Shown here piece after piece: positions 54,041-61,942 of a DNA stretch of 62,879 nucleotides. The stretch is taken from positions 1 through 62,879 of the forward strand of contig DASSPH010000035.1 of assembly GCA_035699745.1 (NCBI GenBank). The letters are read 5' to 3'. The stretch is from Vicinamibacterales bacterium. Lineage in GTDB: Bacteria; Acidobacteriota; Vicinamibacteria; Vicinamibacterales; 2-12-FULL-66-21. Position numbers and translations under genes: made by a program. The notes below the pieces were generated by a model. It did not search any database. It was not told the origin of the DNA and was given only the letters and a program-made list of their open reading frames with translations. How positions within the stretch are numbered: the stretch's first letter is position 1; every line of letters starts with the position of its first letter.

Positions 54041-56905
54041 ATGACCTTCGCGCGCCTCCGGCCCGTCCGCCTGACCCTCCTCTCGGTCCTCGTCACGACG
54101 GCCGCGTTCGCCCAGGCCCCGGCCGGGCGGGAGACCACCGCCGAATCGGTTGCCCAGTACGCGCTGACGCAGCAGATGCCGGTGGATCCCGAGGTCGCGC
54201 TCGGCACGCTCCCGAACGGCCTGCGCTACTACGTGCGGCCGAACTCGAGGCCGGCCCGGCGCGCGGAGCTGCGGCTCGTCGTCAAGGCGGGATCCGTCCT
54301 CGAAGACGACGACCAGCTCGGCCTCGCGCACTTCGTCGAGCACATGCAGTTCGAGGGGACGAAGAACTTCCCCAAACAGAGCCTGACGCAGTTCCTGCAG
54401 ACGCTGGGCATGAGCATCGGCGCCGACGCCAACGCCGCGACGAGCTACGACGACACGCAATACATCCTGCGCGTCCCGACCGACGTGCCCGGCGCGCTCG
54501 ACCGCGCGCTGCTGGTGCTCTCCGATTGGGCGGGAGGCGCGACGTTCGATCAGGACGCCATCGATCGGCAGCGCGGCATCGTCCTCTCCGAGTGGCGCAT
54601 GAACCTCGGCGCCGGCGAGCGCACCGTCGACAAGATCCTGCGCGTCCAGCTCCAGGGATCGCGCTATCCGGATCGCCGCCCGATCGGCAGGCCGGAGGTC
54701 ATCGAGAAGGCGTCGCGCGACACGCTGATGCGCTTCTACCGCGACTGGTATCGCCCCGACCTGATGGCGGTCATCGTCACCGGCGAGATCGATCGCGAGG
54801 CGGTCGTGAAGATGATCACGAACCGCTTCTCGATGCTGAGCAGCCCGTCGCCGGCGCGGCCGCGGCCGGTCATCGACGTCCCCGAGCATCCCGGCACGCG
54901 CTACGCGATCGTCGCCGATCGCGAGACCACGGCCACCGCCGTCCAGTTCAGCAACCTGCGGCCGGCGCGCAACCAGGGAACGGTCGGCGGCTATCGCTCG
55001 ATCATGCTCGACCAGTTGTTCGCCGCGATGCTCGGCGAGCGCTTCGACGAGCTGGCGCAGAAGGAGAACGCCCCGTTCATCCGCGCGGCCGCCGATCGCA
55101 GCCTCTTCCGCATGCCGCGCACGAAGGACCAGGCGATCCTGCAGGCGCTCGTTCCCAACGACGGCGTCGCCAGGGGGCTGGAGGCGCTCGTCACCGAGCT
55201 GCGGCGCGTCGCGCTGTTCGGGTTCACCGAGACCGAGTTGGCGCGGGCGAAGCAAGAAAGGATGGCCGGCTACGAACGCGTCGTCGCCGAGAGTCCCGAT
55301 CGCGAGTCCGAGAGCCGCGCCGACGAATACACCCGCAACTTCCTGCAGGGGGAGGCGCTGCCGACGATCTGGCAGGAGCTGGCGTTCCATCGCCGTTTCC
55401 TCCCCGGCGTCACGCTGAAGGAGATCAACGCGCTCACCGCCGACTGGTTCCCCGAGACCAATCGCGTCGTCATCGTCTCGGCGCCGGAGGCGGCCGGCGT
55501 CACGCTGCCCGACCAGGCGCAGCTCGCCGCGGTGTTGAAGACGGCGGAGTCGAAGAAGCTCGAGCCCTACGTCGACGCCGGCGCCGGCGAAGCGCTGATG
55601 GAGACGCCGCCCGCGCGCGGCTCGATCGTCAAGACGACGGCGCGTCCCGACGGCATCACGGAATGGACGCTGTCGAACGGCGCCACCGTGCTGCTCAAGC
55701 CGACGTCGCTGAGAGTGGATCAGATCCTCTTCCGCGCCACCGCTCCCGGGGGCACGTCGGTGGCGAGCGACGCGGACTTCGTCCCGGCGCGCGTCGCCGA
55801 CGACGTGGTGTCTGCCGGCGGGGTGGGGAAGTTCAGCGCGGTGCAGCTGGATCGGCTGCTGACGGGGAAGTCGGTCGGCGTGACCGCCTTCATCGGCGAG
55901 ATCGAGCAGGGCATGGGGGGCGGCAGCACGCCGCAGGATCTCGAGACGATGTTCCAGCTGCTCTACCTGCGCTTCACGCAGCCGCGCGCGGATCAGGCGG
56001 CGTTCGCCGCGATGCGCTCGCAGGCGCGGGCGCTGCTGGCCAATCGCGCGGCGAGTCCCGACGTCGTCTTCAACCAGACGATCGACGCCGCGCTCAGCCG
56101 CAATCATCCGCGGCGCCAGCCGGAGACGACCGCGACGGTGGATCAGTGGAACCTGGCGAAGTCGCTGGACTTCTACAAGGCGAGGTTCGCGGACGCGAGC
56201 GCCTTCCGGTTCGTGTTCGTCGGGAGCTTCACGGTCGACGCCATCAAGCCGCTCGTCGAGACCTACCTTGCCAGCCTGCCGGCGACGCATGCCAATCAGA
56301 GCTGGCGCGATCCGGGGATCGTGCCGCCGGCCGGGATCGTCGAGAAGACGGTCGAGATGGGGATTGCGCCGAAGAGCCAGGTGGCGATCGTCTTCTCCGG
56401 AGCGTTCGACTACACCGACCAGAACCTGCTCGCGCTGCGGACGATGACGCTGCTCCTGCAGTCGCGGCTGCTCGACGCGATCCGCCAGGAGCTCGGCGGC
56501 ACCTACAGCATCACGGCCACGCCCGGCGCGGAGAAGCTGCCGAAGCCGCAGTACAGCGTGCGGATCGAGTGGACCTGCGATCCGGCGCGCACCCAGGCGC
56601 TGGTCGCGCGCGTGTTCGAGGAGATCGAGAACGTCAAGGGCACCAACATCTCCCGCGAGTGGCTCGGGCGGATCCGCGACGTGCTGCTGCGCGAGTACCA
56701 GGACAACATTCAGGAGAACGGCTACATCCTGAACCTGATCGCCAGCCACTTCGCCAACGGCGGGTCGCCCGACGTCGGTCCGGTCAGCAAGATGACCGAT
56801 CTGATCGGGACGCTGACCGGCGATCGGATCCGCGATGCGGCGCGGACGTATCTGAAGACGAGCGATTACGTCCGAGTCACCCTGATGCCCGCCGGCAAAC
56901 GCTAG
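54041..56905 (+). CDS. Exported two-lobed M16 zinc peptidase
   Basis: The 954-residue product has a signal peptide (LTLLSVLVTTAAFAQ). The first M16 lobe has the inverted zinc motif HFVEH (His97, Glu100, His101) in GLAHFVEHMQFEG and a downstream Glu-rich helix; further M16 text is RQRGIVLSEWRMN. The second lobe (about 530-954) lacks the zinc motif and ends with the M16 C-terminal ARTYLKTSDYVRVTLMPAG. Full-length, PqqL-like organisation. It probably digests peptides in the periplasm. Confidence 0.9.
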   Translation: MTFARLRPVRLTLLSVLVTTAAFAQAPAGRETTAESVAQYALTQQMPVDPEVALGTLPNGLRYYVRPNSRPARRAELRLVVKAGSVLEDDDQLGLAHFVEHMQFEGTKNFPKQSLTQFLQTLGMSIGADANAATSYDDTQYILRVPTDVPGALDRALLVLSDWAGGATFDQDAIDRQRGIVLSEWRMNLGAGERTVDKILRVQLQGSRYPDRRPIGRPEVIEKASRDTLMRFYRDWYRPDLMAVIVTGEIDREAVVKMITNRFSMLSSPSPARPRPVIDVPEHPGTRYAIVADRETTATAVQFSNLRPARNQGTVGGYRSIMLDQLFAAMLGERFDELAQKENAPFIRAAADRSLFRMPRTKDQAILQALVPNDGVARGLEALVTELRRVALFGFTETELARAKQERMAGYERVVAESPDRESESRADEYTRNFLQGEALPTIWQELAFHRRFLPGVTLKEINALTADWFPETNRVVIVSAPEAAGVTLPDQAQLAAVLKTAESKKLEPYVDAGAGEALMETPPARGSIVKTTARPDGITEWTLSNGATVLLKPTSLRVDQILFRATAPGGTSVASDADFVPARVADDVVSAGGVGKFSAVQLDRLLTGKSVGVTAFIGEIEQGMGGGSTPQDLETMFQLLYLRFTQPRADQAAFAAMRSQARALLANRAASPDVVFNQTIDAALSRNHPRRQPETTATVDQWNLAKSLDFYKARFADASAFRFVFVGSFTVDAIKPLVETYLASLPATHANQSWRDPGIVPPAGIVEKTVEMGIAPKSQVAIVFSGAFDYTDQNLLALRTMTLLLQSRLLDAIRQELGGTYSITATPGAEKLPKPQYSVRIEWTCDPARTQALVARVFEEIENVKGTNISREWLGRIRDVLLREYQDNIQENGYILNLIASHFANGGSPDVGPVSKMTDLIGTLTGDRIRDAARTYLKTSDYVRVTLMPAGKR

Positions 56906-56906
56906 A

Positions 56907-57275
56907 TCAGCGGCGCTTTCGCGCGGCCGGTTTGCCGCGCCGCGGCGCCGCCTTCTTCCGCTCCGCCGCCTGGATGGCGCGGCGGCCCCATTTCGCCAGC
57001 TCTTCGCCGTCCTCGAGCACCGACACCGGGACGGCGTAATACTGCATCGTCTCCCCGTCTTCGCCGTACGGCTTGAACGGGCCGGAGCCGGCCCGCTCGA
57101 AGTCCGGCCGGTTCACCTCGTCCACTTTCAGGTACAGCACGTCGTTGTCGATGAGCGCGAAGAACGTCTCGCCGCAATAGATCCCGACGCCGCCGAACAT
57201 CCGCTTCGTGCCGATCACGCCGCATCCTTCCAGCTGCTCGACGACGAAGTCGGTGAATCCCTGGCTCACTGGCAT
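56907..57275 (-). CDS. TfoX/Sxy N-terminal domain protein
   Basis: The 122-residue protein matches the TfoX N-terminal domain: KRMFGGVGIYCGETFFALID then LYLKVDEVNRPDFE and a Lys/Arg-rich tail. TfoX activates competence genes in Gammaproteobacteria; stand-alone N-terminal domains elsewhere are uncharacterised. It converges on the M16 peptidase gene with one base between their stops. Confidence 0.88.
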   Translation of the reverse strand: MPVSQGFTDFVVEQLEGCGVIGTKRMFGGVGIYCGETFFALIDNDVLYLKVDEVNRPDFERAGSGPFKPYGEDGETMQYYAVPVSVLEDGEELAKWGRRAIQAAERKKAAPRRGKPAARKRR

Positions 57276-57305
57276 CCTGGCACCCTCGTTGCCCTCGGCC
57301 GATCC

Positions 57306-57473
57306 GTGGTCTCGATCATCATCCCCGTGTTCGCCGCCACCGTCCAGCGGCTCGAGCTGCTCGACGAGACGCTCGCGACGGTGGATCGGCAGTCGCCGGT
57401 CGAGTTCGCGACCATTCTGCCGGATGACCGTGGTTGGGATGGCGGCGACTGGGGCTATGATCGCTCCGGTTGA
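57306..57473 (+). pseudogene. Remnant of a family 2 glycosyltransferase N terminus
   Basis: This 55-codon frame reads VVSIIIPVFAATVQRLELLD then ETLATVDRQS. That is the usual start of a GT2 glycosyltransferase, with the first beta strand and helix of the GT-A fold. It degenerates to a stop at 57471 and lacks the rest of the enzyme. A non-functional fragment is the simplest reading, but a chance resemblance is possible. Its last bases contain the promoter and start codon of the next gene. Confidence 0.45.
57456..57461 (+). promoter_or_regulatory. -10 box of a leaderless promoter (TATGAT)
   Basis: TATGAT ends eight bases before the TTG start at 57470, inside the glycosyltransferase remnant. Confidence 0.45.
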
Positions 57474-60115
57474 AACCCGGCACTCGACTGAACGCGTACG
57501 AGATCGTCGGCTTCCTCGGTGCCGGCGGCATGGGGGAGGTCTATCGCGCCACCGACACGCGGCTCGATCGTACGGTCGCCATCAAGATCCTGCCGGACAC
57601 CGGCGCCGGCGATCCGGACCGGCGCATGCGGTTCGAGCGCGAAGGCCGGGTCGTCGCCTCCCTGAGCCATCCGCACATCTGCGCGCTGCACGACGTCGGG
57701 AGCGCCCATCTGCGCGGCGCGCCGGCTCCCGTCGACTTCCTGGTCATGGAGTACCTCGAAGGAGAGACGCTCGCGAAGCGGCTCGCCCGCGGGGCCCTGC
57801 CGCTCGACGAGGTCGTCCGGTTCGGCCGCGAGATCGCCTCCGCGCTGGAGGCCGCCCATCGTCAACGCGTGGTGCACCGCGACCTGAAGCCGGGGAACGT
57901 CATGCTCACCCGGAGCGGCGTGAAGCTGCTCGACTTCGGCCTGGCGAAGACGCGGCTCCTGGAATCGGAAACCGCGCTGCGTTCGACCGCGACGGTGAAC
58001 GTGTCGGCCGCCGGCATGGTGCTCGGCACGCTGCCTTACATGGCGCCCGAGCAGATCGAGGGGCGCGACGCCGACGCGCGCAGCGACATCTTCGCGTTCG
58101 GCGCGCTCCTCTACGAGATGGCCACCGGGCGTCGCGCCTTTCCCGGCGAGAGCGCCGCGGGCATCGCGGCCGCAATCCTCGCCTGCGACCCGCCGGCCGC
58201 CGCGATGTCGCCGTCGCTCGATCGGATCATTCGCGGCTGCCTGCGCCGCGATCCTGAAGACCGCTGGCAATCGGCGCAGGACGTGGCGCTGCAATTGCGC
58301 GACGTCCCGGAGCGCGATCGATTGATGGCGCTGCCCCCCGCGAGTGCGCCGGCCCGCCTGCTGCCCTGGATCGTCGCGGGTGTCGCGGGCACGCTCGCCG
58401 TTGCCGCGATCGCTTACGCGTGGTACGCGCGCGGCGCCGCGGGGCCGGATGCGGCCGGCTCGTCGCCGCCGCTGCGATTCATCGTGCCGAGCCCGCCGGA
58501 TGGGTACGTCGCGACCAGCGTCGAGCGGACGGGATTCGCCATTTCCCCGGACGGGACGCGAATCGCGATGTCGAGCGGGATCGGCGACGGGCCGCCGTCG
58601 ATCCGTATCCGTCCGCTCTCCTCCGAGCTCGTCACGGTCGTTCCCGGCACCGAAGGGGCGCGATCGATGTTCTGGTCGCCCGACGGCCGTTCGCTCGGAT
58701 TCTTCGCCGACGGCAAGCTGAAACGCGTCGAGCTCGCCGGAGGGACGCCGGTCACGCTGTGCGATGCGCCGCAGAGCATCGGCCTGACGGGCACGTGGGG
58801 GGACGGCCAGATTCTCTTCACGTCGGTCCAGGCCGAGCGCATCATGCGCGTGCCGGCCGACGGCGGGGCGCCGGTCGAGGTCCTGCACGCCGATCCGGCA
58901 AAAGGGGAGTTGCGCACGCCGTGGCCGGCGTTTCTTCCCGACGGCCGGCGCTTTCTGTATCTGTCTTCGCGGGCCGGCGACACGGGCGCGGTGATGCTCG
59001 CGTCGCTCGACGGGTCCTCGCGCGAGCTGCTCGCCGTTCGCAGCAACGCCCAGTACGTCGCTCCCGGCTTTCTGATCTACGGCCAGGAGGCGGTGCTGGT
59101 GGCGCGGCGCTTCGACGCCGATACGGGCCGCTTCACCGGCGAGCCGGTCGCCATCGCCGAGAGCGTGAATCACAACGTCGCCACCGGGTTGACCCATTTC
59201 ACCGCGTCGCAGACCGGTGTGGTGGTGTATCACTCCGGTCCCGACCTCACCCGCATCGTCAGCTTCGATCGGACCGGACGCGAGCTGGCGCAGGTGAGCG
59301 GCGCCGCGCCCACGCGCGGTCTTCGGCTCTCTCCTGACGGGCAGGCGCTGTACGTCGACCGGATCGACCTGAAGACCTCGCGGGTCGATCTCTGGAAGCT
59401 GGATCTCGATCGTGGCGGCGACACTCGGGTCACGACCGAGCCGGCGGCGGCGATCGACGCGGTGGTGGCGCCCGATGGCGCCCTGATCTTCGCGGCGACG
59501 CGCTCCGGCCCGCCCAGGATCCTGCGGCGTACGCCGTCGGGCGCCGAGGAGTTCCTCGTTCCGAACGTCGCCGGACTGCAGTTCGCGCCCGACGTCTCGC
59601 CGGATGGCCGCTGGGTGCTCTACTCGCAGCGGACGCAGCGCGGCAACTTCGACCTCATCGCGATTTCGCTGCCCGACCGCGGCACGACCGCCTTCCGGCA
59701 ATCGGACGCCGACGAAAGCAGCGCGCGCTTCTCGCCCGACGGCAAGTTCGTCGCCTTCACCTCCGATCTCGGCGGCCGCCCCGACGTGTACGTGGCGCCG
59801 TTCGCCGACAGCAGTGCGATGCGCATCGTGTCGACGACGGCATGCGCGCAGGCGCATTGGAATGCCGCGGGCACCGAGTTGTTCTGCGTCAGCCCGGACG
59901 GAACCGTCTACGCGGTGCCGATCGACACGGCTCCGCCGTTGCGCATCGGTCGTCCGCGGGCGCTGTTCTCGCGCGGGCGCCGGCTGCGCTGGGTCGCGTA
60001 CGAGGTCACCCCCGATGGCCGGTTCATCGCGCTCGAGCCGGTCTCGTTCGCCGCGAACCAGCCGCTGCGCGTCGTGGTGAACTGGCCGGCGCTCCTGTTC
60101 AACGCCTCCCGCTGA
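57470..60115 (+). CDS. Ser/Thr protein kinase with periplasmic WD40/TolB-like beta-propeller
   Basis: A 881-residue membrane kinase starting at TTG 57470. The kinase domain (about 10-280) has GAGGMGEVY, VAIK (Lys39), HRDLKPGN (Asp138), DFG (Asp155) and APEQIEG. One transmembrane helix lies at about 300-320. The outer part from 330 carries WD40-like/TolB propeller repeats, for example FAISPDGTRIA, FWSPDGRSLGFFAD and RFSPDGKFVAFTSD. This architecture is common in Acidobacteria and probably senses an external ligand. Confidence 0.92.
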   Translation: MKPGTRLNAYEIVGFLGAGGMGEVYRATDTRLDRTVAIKILPDTGAGDPDRRMRFEREGRVVASLSHPHICALHDVGSAHLRGAPAPVDFLVMEYLEGETLAKRLARGALPLDEVVRFGREIASALEAAHRQRVVHRDLKPGNVMLTRSGVKLLDFGLAKTRLLESETALRSTATVNVSAAGMVLGTLPYMAPEQIEGRDADARSDIFAFGALLYEMATGRRAFPGESAAGIAAAILACDPPAAAMSPSLDRIIRGCLRRDPEDRWQSAQDVALQLRDVPERDRLMALPPASAPARLLPWIVAGVAGTLAVAAIAYAWYARGAAGPDAAGSSPPLRFIVPSPPDGYVATSVERTGFAISPDGTRIAMSSGIGDGPPSIRIRPLSSELVTVVPGTEGARSMFWSPDGRSLGFFADGKLKRVELAGGTPVTLCDAPQSIGLTGTWGDGQILFTSVQAERIMRVPADGGAPVEVLHADPAKGELRTPWPAFLPDGRRFLYLSSRAGDTGAVMLASLDGSSRELLAVRSNAQYVAPGFLIYGQEAVLVARRFDADTGRFTGEPVAIAESVNHNVATGLTHFTASQTGVVVYHSGPDLTRIVSFDRTGRELAQVSGAAPTRGLRLSPDGQALYVDRIDLKTSRVDLWKLDLDRGGDTRVTTEPAAAIDAVVAPDGALIFAATRSGPPRILRRTPSGAEEFLVPNVAGLQFAPDVSPDGRWVLYSQRTQRGNFDLIAISLPDRGTTAFRQSDADESSARFSPDGKFVAFTSDLGGRPDVYVAPFADSSAMRIVSTTACAQAHWNAAGTELFCVSPDGTVYAVPIDTAPPLRIGRPRALFSRGRRLRWVAYEVTPDGRFIALEPVSFAANQPLRVVVNWPALLFNASR

Positions 60116-60255
60116 CGCCTCATCCGGCCGCGGCGGCCGGCAGATCCGGCCCGATCCCGGCGCCGGCACCCACGCCGCCGCCGCGCTGAGGGCAGGCCGT
60201 CTACTGTTCGCGTGATCCGTCCCGGCGCCGGCGCGTCCTGTGCGTCGAACGGCGC

Positions 60256-60261
60256 TAAACT
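60256..60261 (+). promoter_or_regulatory. -10-like TAAACT with very short leader
   Basis: TAAACT ends 11 bases before the ATG at 60273. Confidence 0.35.
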
Positions 60262-60272
60262 ACGGCATTCAG

Positions 60273-60641
60273 ATGCGTCCCGTGCTGCAGGTGGACAAGC
60301 GCTACGTCGGCCAGGTGACGGTGTTCACCATCTCGGGCCAGTTGGCCTACGAGGAGGGGACGCGCGGCCTGCGCGAGGCGGTGAACGCCGCGGTGGCGGA
60401 CGGCGCGCGGCTGTGCCTGCTCGACATGCGCGAGGTCACCTACCTCGACAGCAGCGGCGTCGGCCTGCTGGTCGCGATCTTCCGCCACGTCACCCGCCGC
60501 GGCGGCCAGTTCAAGCTGCTGAGCCCCAGCCCCGCCGCCCGCCGCGTGCTCGGCATCAGCCAGCTGACCCGCGTCTTCGACATCTTCGACGACGAGAACG
60601 ACGCCCTGCTGAATCTCGGCGGCGAGGCCGGCCCATCGTGA
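60273..60641 (+). CDS. STAS-domain protein, anti-sigma factor antagonist type
   Basis: The 122-residue product is a single STAS domain. The segment DMREVTYLDSSGVGLLVAIF carries the phosphorylatable Ser in DSSG, and FKLLSPSPAARRVLGISQL follows. SpoIIAA-like proteins bind anti-sigma kinases and are controlled by serine phosphorylation; the partner is not in the window. ATG 60273 was preferred over an in-frame GTG/ATG at 60240. The upstream kinase is adjacent but is not a RsbW-type kinase. Confidence 0.85.
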   Translation: MRPVLQVDKRYVGQVTVFTISGQLAYEEGTRGLREAVNAAVADGARLCLLDMREVTYLDSSGVGLLVAIFRHVTRRGGQFKLLSPSPAARRVLGISQLTRVFDIFDDENDALLNLGGEAGPS

Positions 60642-60651
60642 TCAGCACGGC

Positions 60652-60712
60652 GCACTGAACGCACTGCGCACTGAAACGCACTGCGCACCGCGCACCGCGC
60701 ACTGCGCACTGC
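60652..60712. repeat. GCACTGC heptamer array
   Basis: Eight heptamers (GCACTGC, GCACTGA, GCACCGC) run with one or two short spacers from 60652 to 60712. The array ends eight bases before the -10 box of the next gene. Confidence 0.9.
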
Positions 60713-60720
60713 GCCGGGTC

Positions 60721-60726
60721 TATACT
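60721..60726 (+). promoter_or_regulatory. -10 box of a leaderless promoter (TATACT)
   Basis: TATACT ends six bases before the ATG at 60733. The expected -35 position falls in the heptamer array. Confidence 0.5.
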
Positions 60727-60732
60727 CCGCGG

Positions 60733-61188
60733 ATGAAAAAGCACGCGCTTGCCGCCGCCTTCCCACTCTGCCTGCTCGCCGTCGCCCTGCACGGTTACCA
60801 GGGGGCCGACGGCCGCCGTTACATCGATCCGCGCACGAAGGCCGACGCCAGCCTTGCCCCGTTCAGCGGCGGCGTGTTCGTCGGCAGCACGCTCTACCTC
60901 GCCGGCGAGCTCGGCACCGATGCCAACAACAGGGTCCCCGACGCGCCGGCGGCCGAGGCGAAGGCCGTGCTCGACAAGGTGCAGGCCCGCCTCAGGTCCG
61001 CCGGGATGACGATGGACGATCTGGTGTCGGTGCAGATCTTCTGTTCGGACGTGAAGCACTACGCCGCGTTCAACGAGGTCTACCGCACCTACTTCACCCG
61101 CGAGTATCCCGCGCGGGCCTTCATCGGATCGGGCGGTCTGCTGTTCGGCGCGCGGTTCGAGGTGCAGGGCATCGCGGTGAAGCGCTGA
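60733..61188 (+). CDS. Exported RidA/YjgF-family protein
   Basis: The 151-residue protein is a RidA homologue behind an export signal (MKKHALAAAFPLCLLAVALH). The RidA core runs YIDPRTKADASLAPFSGGVF, LYLAGELGTDANN, LVSVQIFCSDVKHYAAFNEV and YPARAFIGSG. The Arg in PARAF that defines active RidA imine deaminases is present. Export is unusual for this family. Confidence 0.85.
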   Translation: MKKHALAAAFPLCLLAVALHGYQGADGRRYIDPRTKADASLAPFSGGVFVGSTLYLAGELGTDANNRVPDAPAAEAKAVLDKVQARLRSAGMTMDDLVSVQIFCSDVKHYAAFNEVYRTYFTREYPARAFIGSGGLLFGARFEVQGIAVKR

Positions 61189-61275
61189 GTCGATCCGCGC
61201 GCCGCCGCCATCCAGTTGCGCCACCGGCGGCGGTGCTGCATCGATCAGCGTGGCACTGATCCGGGCCGTTCGTGA

Positions 61276-61932
61276 TTACCGATCGGGCGCTGCGCCGCGC
61301 CGGGCGGGCCGCCGCACCGCGCGCACGCGGCCGCTCGCGCCGCCGCCGCAGAAGAACCGATCCCCGCCGTCCGACTCGAGGCCCGACACGCCGGCGCCCG
61401 GCGGCATCGCCAGCCGATCGAGCACCTCGCCCGTGCGCGGATCGACGCGCCGCAGCTCGCTCTCCTCCCCTTCCCACGTGCCGTGCCACAGCTCGCCGTC
61501 GACCCACGTGACGCCGGTCACGAAACGATTCGACTCGATCGTGCGCAGGACGGCGCCGGTGTCCGGATCGATCTGGTGGATCTTTCGATCGCGGTACTGT
61601 CCCACCCACAGTGTCCCTTCCGCCCAGGCCAGCCCGGAATCGCCGCCCCCGCCAGGCGCCGGAATCGTGTGCAGCACGCGGCCGGTCGCCGGATCGATCT
61701 TCTGGATGCGGTCCTCGGCGACCTGAAACAGGTGCGTGCCGTCGAACGCCGTGCCGGCGTGCGCCGCGGCGTCGATCGCGCGCGTCGTCTTGCCGGTGTC
61801 GGGATCGAGCGCCTGCAGCGTGCCGCCGGTGGCGATCCAGACCTGCCGTCCGTCGTAGCTGACGCCGTGCACGTGCTCGATGCCGGGAAAGGGGCCGTAC
61901 TCACGAATGATTTCCGCTTGTGTTGTTGTCAT
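61276..61932 (-). CDS. Beta-propeller protein of the glutaminyl-peptide cyclotransferase-like type
   Basis: The 218-residue product begins MTTTQAEIIREYGPFPGIEH, a five-bladed propeller resembling bacterial and plant QC-type proteins. Repeated blades read VWIATGGTLQALDPDTGK, RIQKIDPATGRVLHTI, LWVGQYRDRKIHQIDPDTG and LWHGTWEGEESELRRVDPRT. It lacks a signal peptide. It lies 10 bases behind the regulator gene, so it is co-transcribed. The cyclase activity is only suggested by the fold. Confidence 0.72.
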   Translation of the reverse strand: MTTTQAEIIREYGPFPGIEHVHGVSYDGRQVWIATGGTLQALDPDTGKTTRAIDAAAHAGTAFDGTHLFQVAEDRIQKIDPATGRVLHTIPAPGGGGDSGLAWAEGTLWVGQYRDRKIHQIDPDTGAVLRTIESNRFVTGVTWVDGELWHGTWEGEESELRRVDPRTGEVLDRLAMPPGAGVSGLESDGGDRFFCGGGASGRVRAVRRPARRGAAPDR

Positions 61933-61942
61933 GCACGCATCA

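Noticed and set aside
54005-56749. A minus-strand frame of 914 codons opposite the M16 peptidase
   Set aside because: Same GC artefact, with no recognisable domains or start signal.
52759-57039. A plus-strand open frame of 1,426 codons spanning mreB and the M16 gene
   Set aside because: It is another frame of the real genes. MreB and M16 motifs are complete in the other frame.
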